Below the pieces are notes generated by a model. That model was given only the letters and a program-made list of their open reading frames with translations, made no database searches and was not told the DNA's origin. The translations under genes were made by a program, and so were the position numbers. Positions 9,017 through 16,261 of a stretch of 54,930 nucleotides of DNA are shown piece by piece; positions within the stretch are counted from its first letter, which is position 1, and each line of letters starts with the position of its first letter. The DNA comes from a virus. The DNA is taken from the IMG/VR virus record IMGVR_UViG_3300049027_000115, positions 1 to 54,930 of that record; one strand, written 5' to 3'.

Positions 9017-9804
9017 GGAAGATAGTAACCTTCAATAGCTTGGGGCGGTACGGCCGCTTCGCCAATCAGATGTTTCAGATTGCTGGGACTATCGGTATCG
9101 CTCGTAAAAACGGTTTTGATTTTGCTTTCCCTGAATGGAAGAACTATGATCATGCAGAGCGCTTCGGCAGCCATGAGGATATCGACCTGCAGAAGTATTT
9201 CGTAAATCCTCTTCCTGTCTATCAGGGCCCAGTATTGCCGGAAAGGTTTGTAGATTGGGGTTACCATGATATTCATCTAACGGAGAACTGTAGCCTTTCA
9301 GGCCACATGCAATCGGAAAAGTATTTCTCACACTGCCTCGACGAGATCCGCTGGTATTTCCGGATGAAGGATGAATACCCGACAACGGATAAGGTTGCAA
9401 TTCATATTCGGTTGGGAGACTACGACAACGCTTACCATCCCAGGATGGATATGGGATACTTCGCACCAGCAATTGACCAGTTTTCAAAAGGTACCAAATT
9501 CCTTGTGTTTAGTGACGAACCGGTAAAGGCAAAAGAAATGTTTGCCAAGCATTATAAGGAAATCAAGCGGTTTGAATTTGTAGAAGCGGATTACATCGAT
9601 TCCTTCAAACTCATGAAATCCTGCAGGCACTTCATTATTGCCAATAGTAGCTATTCGGCCATGGCGGCAATATTAGGCGAGACTCCTGATAAGAAGATAA
9701 TTGCTCCGGCACCATGGTTCGGACCTAAGTACACCAACATTACAGGGAATGATATCTATGGTGAAGGTTGGTCAGTAATTGATTACGAACAAATAAAATT
9801 GTAA
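9013..9804 (+). CDS. Alpha-1,2-fucosyltransferase-like (GT11)
   Basis: This 263-aa protein is a clear GT11-type enzyme. GRYGRFANQMFQIAGTIGIA is near the N-terminus and VAIHIRLGDYDN at about residue 128 carries the HxRxGD donor-binding motif. FIIANSSYSAMAAIL near the end matches the third conserved block. GT11 enzymes transfer fucose or galactose-type sugars to glycan ends. An ATG at 9004 is also in frame, but the ATG at 9013 overlaps the upstream stop as ATGA and is preferred. Confidence 0.85.
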   Translation: MRKIVTFNSLGRYGRFANQMFQIAGTIGIARKNGFDFAFPEWKNYDHAERFGSHEDIDLQKYFVNPLPVYQGPVLPERFVDWGYHDIHLTENCSLSGHMQSEKYFSHCLDEIRWYFRMKDEYPTTDKVAIHIRLGDYDNAYHPRMDMGYFAPAIDQFSKGTKFLVFSDEPVKAKEMFAKHYKEIKRFEFVEADYIDSFKLMKSCRHFIIANSSYSAMAAILGETPDKKIIAPAPWFGPKYTNITGNDIYGEGWSVIDYEQIKL

Positions 9805-9807
9805 GCA

Positions 9808-9996
9808 ATGTTTGATAAAATCATCCTGCCTGGCTACTCGCAGGCACAACGAGCATCATTCGAGAATTACTTGTTTTCATCTGAAAGAGAAAAGAATCTC
9901 ATCAACAACCCGGGGTTGATGAATGCGCAGGAGCGTGCTCAGAAGGTGCATCATGCCGATGTTGAGAACTGGAAAGTAAAGGAGGAAAAGAAATGA
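9808..9996 (+). CDS. Hypothetical small protein in the glycan cassette
   Basis: This 62-aa charged helical protein ends in KVKEEKK and has no recognised family. It starts 4 bp after the fucosyltransferase stop and overlaps the next glycosyltransferase by ATGA. The lysine-rich end of this gene also provides a strong Shine-Dalgarno sequence (AAAGGAGG, 9978-9985) for the downstream gene. Confidence 0.6.
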   Translation: MFDKIILPGYSQAQRASFENYLFSSEREKNLINNPGLMNAQERAQKVHHADVENWKVKEEKK

Positions 9997-11078
9997 GGTT
10001 CCTCTGGATCATACACCTGTACCCACCAAAGCACAATTGTGGTAGTGAGCTTATGGCTCACCACATCAACAGGTTTTTATTGAGTAAGGGACACGAGGTG
10101 AGGGTGGTGCTGATGCAGGCTAAGTGGCACAATGTAAAAGTGCCCTATGATCATGAAGGTGTACGGGTAATGGGAGATCCAACTGACAATCTCGATGTAT
10201 ACCGCTGGGCAGACGTATTGCTCACGCACCTGGACTTTACCAGGTTCGCGATCAATATAGCCAGGCTGGTGAAGAGGCCGATTGTGAATTTCATTCACTC
10301 GCATTACACCTACAGCCCGAATCCAATACCTGATGCGAAATCCGATTGCCATGTGGTTTACAACAGTCAGTGGGTGAAAGAACACTTGAATTATGACTGG
10401 CCTTCCATGGTCATGTACCCGCCGTGTGATCCGGCATATTACAATGTGTGTGAAGATTCGTGGAAAAACAAGGCGATTACCATGATCAGCCTCAACGAAA
10501 ACAAAGGCGGCTACATTTTATATCGTGTGGCGAAGGCTATGCCTTACGCGAAGTTCATCGGCGTAACCGGCTCTTATGATGATGGTGGCCTGCAGGATGC
10601 GATAGTGAACAAAATACGGAACGAGTGCCCTAATGTAGAGATAGTTCCGAATACGCCGAATATCCTGGAAGTGTATAAGCAAACCAGAGTACTGCTGATG
10701 CCTTCACGATATGAAAGCTGGGGCCGTACCGCAACAGAGGCTATGTGCAACGGTATACCAGTAATCTGCACGGAGACGAAAGGGCTCCGAGAGAACTGTG
10801 GTGATGCTGGCCTGTACATCCCGGACCGCGGTCCCTGCAAAGCTGACCAGTTTGGGAAGATAGTAGAGCATGACGGTGATGCTTATGATATAGAACCCAT
10901 CCTTCAGCATTTACGAAACCTGGATAACGAGACTTATTACAGAAAGGTAAGCGTGAAGTGTGGGGAAAGGGCCGAAGAGCTCAACCCCACAAACCAGATG
11001 CAACAACTTGAAAACTTTTTGGCGAATGCAAAACGATATCGTGGATATAAAGAGAAGGCAGGCCACCTCCATCACTGA
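9993..11078 (+). CDS. Glycosyltransferase family 4
   Basis: This 361-aa GT-B fold enzyme has the N-terminal LWIIHLYPPKHNCGSELMAH with an SKGHEVRVVLM strand. The C-terminal nucleotide-sugar site reads LLMPSRYESWGRTATEAMCN with the downstream GIPVICTETKGLRENCG. These are hallmark retaining GT4 features (the E-x7-E region). A strong Shine-Dalgarno 7 bp before the ATG suggests high translation. The 3' end overlaps the head-tail connector by 53 bp, so the cassette is tightly fused to the tail operon. Confidence 0.88.
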   Translation: MRFLWIIHLYPPKHNCGSELMAHHINRFLLSKGHEVRVVLMQAKWHNVKVPYDHEGVRVMGDPTDNLDVYRWADVLLTHLDFTRFAINIARLVKRPIVNFIHSHYTYSPNPIPDAKSDCHVVYNSQWVKEHLNYDWPSMVMYPPCDPAYYNVCEDSWKNKAITMISLNENKGGYILYRVAKAMPYAKFIGVTGSYDDGGLQDAIVNKIRNECPNVEIVPNTPNILEVYKQTRVLLMPSRYESWGRTATEAMCNGIPVICTETKGLRENCGDAGLYIPDRGPCKADQFGKIVEHDGDAYDIEPILQHLRNLDNETYYRKVSVKCGERAEELNPTNQMQQLENFLANAKRYRGYKEKAGHLHH

Positions 11079-11622
11079 GCCGGTAACCCTGGCAATTGTG
11101 AAGGAATGGCTGATCATCGATCATAACGATGATGATGCTTTATTGACGCGCCTTATACCACAGGTTCGTGCAGCCATTGAAAATAAAACAAAACTGTCCC
11201 TGGTTGAGCGGGAAGTGGTAGTTACTGTTCGTCTTCATGGAGAATTCAAACTCCCCTACGGGCCGGTGAGGTCTATTACATCTGTGGTTTATAGCCCGGA
11301 TGCAGATCCGGAAACATTGACCACCGATGATTATAAGCTAAATGGCCAGGATCAAAAAGTTATTCGGATAAACAAGTGTGGCATGTCTCAGATCACCTAC
11401 TCCGCGGGTTATGGAGTGGTCGTTTCACCTGAATACAACAATCCAATACCCGAAGACCTGATGAATGGAATTCTTCAGGAAATCGCCTACCGATACGAAC
11501 ACAGAGGTGACGAAACAAACACGAAAAGCAGCGCCGGCAATGATACAGTGAACGCCATTGATGGAATCAGTTCAGGCGCCATGCAATATATAAAACCTTA
11601 CATCGGAATGGCATGGGTGTAA
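11026..11622 (+). CDS. Head-tail connector (gp6-like)
   Basis: This 198-aa protein resembles HK97 gp6-like connector proteins that ring the portal. The N-terminal EPVTLAIVKEWLIIDHNDDD is followed by LLTRLIPQVRAAIENKTKLS, the usual two-helix opening. The tail reads ITYSAGYG and ILQEIAYRYEHRGDE. A longer frame starts at 10960 but overlaps the glycosyltransferase further; the ATG at 11026 places the family motif near the start. The gene resumes the structural order interrupted by the glycan cassette. Confidence 0.8.
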   Translation: MQNDIVDIKRRQATSITEPVTLAIVKEWLIIDHNDDDALLTRLIPQVRAAIENKTKLSLVEREVVVTVRLHGEFKLPYGPVRSITSVVYSPDADPETLTTDDYKLNGQDQKVIRINKCGMSQITYSAGYGVVVSPEYNNPIPEDLMNGILQEIAYRYEHRGDETNTKSSAGNDTVNAIDGISSGAMQYIKPYIGMAWV

Positions 11623-11960
11623 GATTTACCATAGGCTCTTTGAAAGATAAAGTAACATTCAAAAAGAATGTTCGCGGCTCACTCGGCGCAGGGTCAAAAG
11701 ACGGGTATGTCGAATTTCTTACCACTCGGTGCAGCTTGGAGAAAAAGCGATCTGTGAGGGATAATGATCGAGGCCAGGTGGAGATCGTAACATGGTACTA
11801 TATGCGTTGTCGGTTTCAGGAGGCGCTGATTTCAAACCTGGCTTATTCAGTTATCTGCGAAATCAACGAGGAGACATACACGCTTCATGATTTCGAAGTG
11901 ATAGACCGGAAAAATCATTTGTACGAATTCATGATCAGTAAACCAAAACGGAATGGCTGA
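11613..11960 (+). CDS. Head-tail adaptor / head closure protein
   Basis: This 115-aa protein opens with IGSLKDKVTFKK and has a mid segment EIVTWYYMRCRFQEAL, matching SPP1 gp16/HK97 gp7-like adaptors. These are small beta-barrel proteins closing the head after packaging. It overlaps the connector by 10 bp and the next gene by 8 bp. Position and size support the call more than residue identity. Confidence 0.72.
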   Translation: MGVRFTIGSLKDKVTFKKNVRGSLGAGSKDGYVEFLTTRCSLEKKRSVRDNDRGQVEIVTWYYMRCRFQEALISNLAYSVICEINEETYTLHDFEVIDRKNHLYEFMISKPKRNG

Positions 11961-12549
11961 TGCCTTTGGAAATATCAGGGTTGATGGGATCGAGGAGTTG
12001 CTCAAAGACATTGATTCGTACGATGCAAAAACGAGAGCAGTTATTCATAACGAGATCAAAGCTGCAGTACAAACCGTTGTACGCAATGCGAAGCGGCTGG
12101 CGCCAAAAGATCAGGGCGCACTGGCGGCAGGGATCAACTACCAGGAGGTAAAACAGACACTGTTCAGGTATTTCAGCCAGCAGGAGACAAGTAGTTACAA
12201 AGAATTTGGTACACGTCGGAAGAGAAAGGTTCCTCCTGAAGTATTGAAACTGGGATTTCAATTGCAGGCAACTGGGAAATCAGGTGGCACAGCAGAACAG
12301 GCATTGATATTTATAACAGCTTGGGTTAAACGTCAAGGATTCAGGTTTCAGAGTGCGGGAACGTTTAAGTCAGGGAAAAAGGCAGGACAGAATAAACCAT
12401 TGACACTAGAACAAACAGCTTACCTGGTATTTCGGAAGATTATGATGGTGGGATCGAATCCTCAACCGTATTTCTTCCCGCCATTACTGGCAGAAATACC
12501 GCTACTTGAAAATAGACTTCAAGCCATTGTAAACAACACGAAAATATGA
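11953..12549 (+). CDS. HK97 gp10-like tail completion / tail terminator-type protein
   Basis: This 198-aa protein begins with GIEELLKDIDSYDAKTRAVI, followed by VVRNAKRLAPKDQGALAAGI and SSYKEFGTRRKRKVPPEV. This is the typical gp10-like pattern (helix, then RLAP.D.G.L). The Gly/Lys-rich segment near residue 140 and the end NPQPYFFPPLLAEIPLL also fit. The role is at the head-tail joining stage. The stop overlaps the next start by ATGA. Confidence 0.8.
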   Translation: MADAFGNIRVDGIEELLKDIDSYDAKTRAVIHNEIKAAVQTVVRNAKRLAPKDQGALAAGINYQEVKQTLFRYFSQQETSSYKEFGTRRKRKVPPEVLKLGFQLQATGKSGGTAEQALIFITAWVKRQGFRFQSAGTFKSGKKAGQNKPLTLEQTAYLVFRKIMMVGSNPQPYFFPPLLAEIPLLENRLQAIVNNTKI

Positions 12550-12998
12550 ACCGAGAGAAGGCGATAAGGATGGGACACTATGAAGCGATCAAAGATGCGC
12601 TCACCTACGGCGGAGCTTCTGTTCATGTATATGACAGTGCCACTACTGGCGAAGTGCCAGATGAAAATATATATGTGTTGCTTACTTCACAGTCTTCTAC
12701 AAATAGCTCTGACTTTAGGCGGTTTCGCTGGAATGCAGTGCAGGCCTTTGAGATCGTGAGTAAGCAGTTAGGGTCCGTGAGTAAAGATATTGTGGATGAT
12801 ATCAGTGAACAGATTGAAGCGATTCTTATGTACGTGGACAATCAGCCCGGTAATGGCGGCATGATCACGCAGCCAGGTTGGGAGTTTCAAGATGTAATCC
12901 TTGAATCAGCGAATTACATCGATTTTGAAATAAGCCAAAACTTTTACGAGATAACCAAAGTATTGCAGATATCCTGCATAGCAACAAAAATCAGTTAA
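12546..12998 (+). CDS. Probable tail terminator / tail completion protein
   Basis: This 150-aa protein lies where a DUF3168-like or minor tail terminator protein is expected, between the gp10-like and major tail genes. Visible parts are LTYGGASVHVYDSATTGEVP, VYVLLTSQSS-like strands and the pattern AFEIVSKQLGSVSKDIVDDI. No strong family motif was recognised, so the call is mostly from gene order. Confidence 0.55.
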   Translation: MNREKAIRMGHYEAIKDALTYGGASVHVYDSATTGEVPDENIYVLLTSQSSTNSSDFRRFRWNAVQAFEIVSKQLGSVSKDIVDDISEQIEAILMYVDNQPGNGGMITQPGWEFQDVILESANYIDFEISQNFYEITKVLQISCIATKIS

Positions 12999-13016
12999 CA
13001 ATTAAAACGCAATAAA

Positions 13017-13451
13017 ATGCCCGGAATTACTATTAATGCGAAAGACATGCCTATTGAGCTGTCATTTGATAACGGTGTAACCTGGAAGGCACTCGTTTGC
13101 TTGAAAGATATCAGTGTCCCCTTAAACGCACCTGTTACTGCAGAGGACACTTACTGTGGTAAGAAGGTCGGTGTAGGCGATGTTGAGTTCAACCCCTCAG
13201 GAAACGCTGTATGTGAAGTGACCCCGGCAGTAAATGAAGTTTCAGCTGATGAGCTGGTGCAAAAAATGGTTGCCGGCACATCCTTCCTGTGGCGCATCCA
13301 GAATCCAACGGTTGGATCAGTTGGCGTAGGCTTGTACTATTCCGGCAGCTGTAAAGCAACCAATGTGACCATTACGGGCACCGCAAATGGATTGGTAAGC
13401 TTTTCATTTACGCTGACCGGGGAAGGCATATTGACAACCGTTAAACCGTAA
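13017..13451 (+). CDS. Major tail tube protein
   Basis: This 144-aa protein is beta-rich with few charged stretches. It contains WKALVCLKDISVPLNAPVTA and TVGSVGVGLYYSGSCKATNV, ending FSFTLTGEGILTTVKP. Size and the position just before the tail assembly chaperones fit a tube-forming protein polymerising into the tail shaft. The residue pattern resembles phage tail tube folds but was not matched to a named family. Confidence 0.7.
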   Translation: MPGITINAKDMPIELSFDNGVTWKALVCLKDISVPLNAPVTAEDTYCGKKVGVGDVEFNPSGNAVCEVTPAVNEVSADELVQKMVAGTSFLWRIQNPTVGSVGVGLYYSGSCKATNVTITGTANGLVSFSFTLTGEGILTTVKP

Positions 13452-13453
13452 GG

Positions 13454-13906
13454 ATGAACAACACAGGAAGATGCTCCATTCAGTTGAATGGAGAGCAGAT
13501 TGATTTATTGTTCGGCATGCCGGCAGTAGAATATATCGCGAAAAAGGTTGAAGAAGGCAGCATGGTACTGGATGATGATGGTAACACCATCGGCAATTCC
13601 AGCATTGCCTTCCTGATTCATGCTGGGTACTGGAACCATTGTATAGCTAACGGTTTGACACCCAAAAAAAAGATAGCTGATTTCTTTGATGCGGTTGAAG
13701 ATATGGTGGACACAGAAGAAGGCCAGCGTGATCTTGTCATTGTTGCAGAAACTTACAGGGATAGCAAAAGCACCAAAAAGCAGTTGGACCGCATTCAAAA
13801 ACAGGTAGAGGAGATAAAAAAAAAGACAGAAGAATTGAGTGGGAAGAAATCGAATCCTTCTGTTATGGAGAACTCGGACTCACCAGTGAGCAGTACTACC
13901 GATTGA
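13454..13906 (+). CDS. Tail assembly chaperone, short (zero-frame) form
   Basis: This 150-aa product is the gpG-like chaperone that binds the tape measure during tail assembly. It is followed by the frameshift extension and the tape measure gene. The body is globular and helical (AVEYIAKKVEEGSMVLDDDG). The zero-frame C-terminus after the slippery site is low-complexity (KKSNPSVMENSDSPVSSTTD), as expected of a tail used only without frameshifting. Confidence 0.8.
   Translation: MNNTGRCSIQLNGEQIDLLFGMPAVEYIAKKVEEGSMVLDDDGNTIGNSSIAFLIHAGYWNHCIANGLTPKKKIADFFDAVEDMVDTEEGQRDLVIVAETYRDSKSTKKQLDRIQKQVEEIKKKTEELSGKKSNPSVMENSDSPVSSTTD
13819..13825 (+). promoter_or_regulatory. -1 programmed ribosomal frameshift site A_AAA_AAG
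   Basis: A run of nine A bases (13816-13824) followed by G gives the heptamer A AAA AAG in exactly the zero-frame phasing used by canonical -1 sites such as that of E. coli dnaX. Slipping back one base continues in an open frame (DRRIEWEEIESFCYGELGLT...) to the stop at 14178. The next frame has no ATG of its own; its first in-frame start would be a TTG at 13903. Confidence 0.85.
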
Positions 13907-14178
13907 CATACCGAGAATACCTGCTGAAAGCGGAAGGGCATAATCGGCAACAAAGCGCAATCAATAACCGCTTCCGGATGCAGGTATACTTATCGGTTAA
14001 GCCCTATTTGAAAGACCAGGATCTGACTGTATATGATTTCATGCCGTTACCGGATGATCCAACCCTGGAAGAGATCGAGAAAGCGGAGAGTGAAAGGCTT
14101 GAAGAGGCGGGAGCAGAAGCCAGGAAAGTAAGAGACCAGATTCTTTCAAAACACAAACAAAGAAATGGCGGGATTTAG
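13825..14178 (+). CDS. Tail assembly chaperone, frameshift extension (gpGT-like)
   Basis: This is the C-terminal part of a predicted fusion of about 241 residues, made when ribosomes slip -1 at 13819-13825. The segment EWEEIESFCYGELGLTSEQY followed by YRLTYREYLLKAEGHNRQQ is the usual 'LG.s...y.LT..E' pattern of tail chaperone extensions. Homologous parts lie upstream of any possible start codon, so translation by frameshift, and not from the TTG at 13903, is the best explanation. The end overlaps the tape measure by 14 bp. Confidence 0.8.
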   Translation, partial: DRRIEWEEIESFCYGELGLTSEQYYRLTYREYLLKAEGHNRQQSAINNRFRMQVYLSVKPYLKDQDLTVYDFMPLPDDPTLEEIEKAESERLEEAGAEARKVRDQILSKHKQRNGGI

Positions 14179-16261
14179 TGTAAATATCGGAGCAAATACT
14201 GCAATGTTCACGAAGACATTGGGAGACCTGCTTCGCCAATTAAGGTCATTTAAGAGTGGGTTAGAATCTGCAACGTCTCCTGATAGTATTGGTAGATTGA
14301 ATAGAGCAATTGAAGCCACAAAACAACGTATTGATGGACTCAGGGGATTTAGCGGATCTGGTTTACAAAATATTGCTGGCGGCGCGAATTCAGCTGCTCT
14401 TGCGCTTACAAATGTGGGTAGGGTAGCCCAGGATCTTCCCTTTGGTTTTATTGGAATTCAGAATAACCTGAATCCATTATTAGAATCGTTTCAACGATTG
14501 AAAGCAGAAACCGGCAGCAGTAAACTTGCATTGCAGGCTCTGGGAAATTCTTTGATAGGAGCCGGTGGAATTGGACTGGCGCTCTCTGTAGTATCATCTG
14601 CATTTGTGATTTGGCAAAATGGAATTGCCGGTTTCAATAAAAAAACTAAGGAAGCAAAAGAGGCAGCAGATGAACTGAAGAAAGTTATTCGTGATCTTGA
14701 TATCGTTCGCGGAGAGGCAGCTGCAAGCACACAGGGGCAAATCGCAACTGTAAATGCGCTCACTGCAGCCGTTCTCGATGAAACCCGATCACAAAAGGAA
14801 AGGAAAAGCGCACTGGACCAGTTGAAAGAAACAAACAAGAGTTATTTTGGTGATCTAACACTCGAAGCCAGTCAGCTTGCAACACTAAAAACAAGAGTTG
14901 ATGAATATACCCAGGCAATCATTAGACAGGCTGTTGTTAAAGGATTCGAGGAAGATATCGTAAATGTAAAGAAGGCGCAAGTCACTGCCGACAAAGATGT
15001 TGCAGCAGCCAGGTTAAATGTTGCCGATGCGCAAACAAAAGTAAACATAGCAAATCGTGAAGCACTTTCGTCTATTGGTGGCCGTGAAGGCGTTAGTAGA
15101 ACCAGGGAGCAGGCAAACGCTACCGACGATTTGAATGATGCTACAATCAAACTGCGGCAGGCTAATGAGAAGTCAACAAAGCTAAGGGAGCAGGAGTTGA
15201 TACTCACAACCCAAATTAACAAAGCTGTACTGGATGGACTTAATCTGAAAAGCCTTTCCGCCCCAGGTGGCAGCGGAGAGAAAGAAGATCCCGTGTTAAA
15301 GGCACTGAAGAAAGAACTGTCTGGTTACCAAAAGCAATTGGAAACAACGAACAAACTTCGCGAAGCCGGACTGTTACCACTCTTCCGTGAGAACGATGCA
15401 TTAGAACTCCAATTAAAAATACTGAACACTCTCAATGCGATTGACGCAAGAGAGGTGGTTATTAAAGCAAAACCTAAACTCGAAATTGATCCCACGCTTA
15501 ATGAACTGGAAATTACAAATGCATTTAAGGAATTTGGGGAAAGATCTAAACATCGCCCAATCTCGATTCCAATTTTCATAGCGCCCAAAGTGAAAATAGA
15601 TGTAGCAGGCGCCACCGGTAGTGAAGTGGCAGATGAGTCCGACTTCAATTCTCTCGTTAATGATGTTGTAAAGAAGGGAAATAAAAGCTTTTTTGAGATG
15701 AAAGAAAAACTAGAGAAAGCGCTAGGTGAATCAATTGCACAAATAAAATTTGACGGAAAAGTAGATGTTTTTGCAAGTATCGGCGAATCGTTTGGCGAAG
15801 CAATTGCCACAGCTGACTTTGGCGGTGGACTCAAGAAAGCCGCACAAAGCATATTCGGGATTATTGGAAGTGTCATGCAGCAAATTGGAAGGCAAATTAT
15901 TACCGCTGCGCTGGCCATCAAAGCACTGAAAAAGACAGTTGAAAGTTTTCTGATTGCCAATCCTGCTTTAGCAGTGATAGCAGGTATTGGTCTTGTAGCT
16001 GCGGGAGCTGTATTAAAAAATGTCAAATTCGATGGACCAAAGTTTGCAAACGGCGGCATTGTAACTGGTCCAGTGATTGGGCAAGTGGGAGAGATGCACC
16101 GACCTGAAGTTATTCTCCCTCTGGATCGCTTACCACAGATGCTGGCACAATATAATAATGGTGGCGGAGGCGGTGGAATCCAGCTTATTCCAATAGTGAA
16201 CAATGATGGGCTTTACCTGGCAGTGAAAAAAGGCGAGAGGAGCGTCGGAAGAAAATTCTAA
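14165..16261 (+). CDS. Tape measure protein
   Basis: This 698-aa protein sets tail length. It has a long, mostly helical body with Lys/Ala/Glu-rich repeats, and small-residue hydrophobic segments around 125-150 and 570-620 (e.g. NPALAVIAGIGLVAAGAVLK). The classic C-terminus is FANGGIVTGPVIGQVGEMHR then PEVILPLDRL and a Gly-rich linker. At the usual ~1.5 angstrom per residue the tail would be near 100 nm (inference). It follows the chaperones and overlaps the next gene by one base. Confidence 0.92.
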   Translation: MAGFSVNIGANTAMFTKTLGDLLRQLRSFKSGLESATSPDSIGRLNRAIEATKQRIDGLRGFSGSGLQNIAGGANSAALALTNVGRVAQDLPFGFIGIQNNLNPLLESFQRLKAETGSSKLALQALGNSLIGAGGIGLALSVVSSAFVIWQNGIAGFNKKTKEAKEAADELKKVIRDLDIVRGEAAASTQGQIATVNALTAAVLDETRSQKERKSALDQLKETNKSYFGDLTLEASQLATLKTRVDEYTQAIIRQAVVKGFEEDIVNVKKAQVTADKDVAAARLNVADAQTKVNIANREALSSIGGREGVSRTREQANATDDLNDATIKLRQANEKSTKLREQELILTTQINKAVLDGLNLKSLSAPGGSGEKEDPVLKALKKELSGYQKQLETTNKLREAGLLPLFRENDALELQLKILNTLNAIDAREVVIKAKPKLEIDPTLNELEITNAFKEFGERSKHRPISIPIFIAPKVKIDVAGATGSEVADESDFNSLVNDVVKKGNKSFFEMKEKLEKALGESIAQIKFDGKVDVFASIGESFGEAIATADFGGGLKKAAQSIFGIIGSVMQQIGRQIITAALAIKALKKTVESFLIANPALAVIAGIGLVAAGAVLKNVKFDGPKFANGGIVTGPVIGQVGEMHRPEVILPLDRLPQMLAQYNNGGGGGGIQLIPIVNNDGLYLAVKKGERSVGRKF

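Noticed and set aside
13903-14178. Independent gene starting at TTG 13903
   Set aside because: Family-like sequence continues upstream of the TTG in the same frame back to the slippery site, so it is the frameshifted extension of the preceding gene.
14491-16203. Several long - strand ORFs under the tape measure gene
   Set aside because: Serine/phenylalanine-rich antisense shadows of a long helical gene; no start signals or domains.
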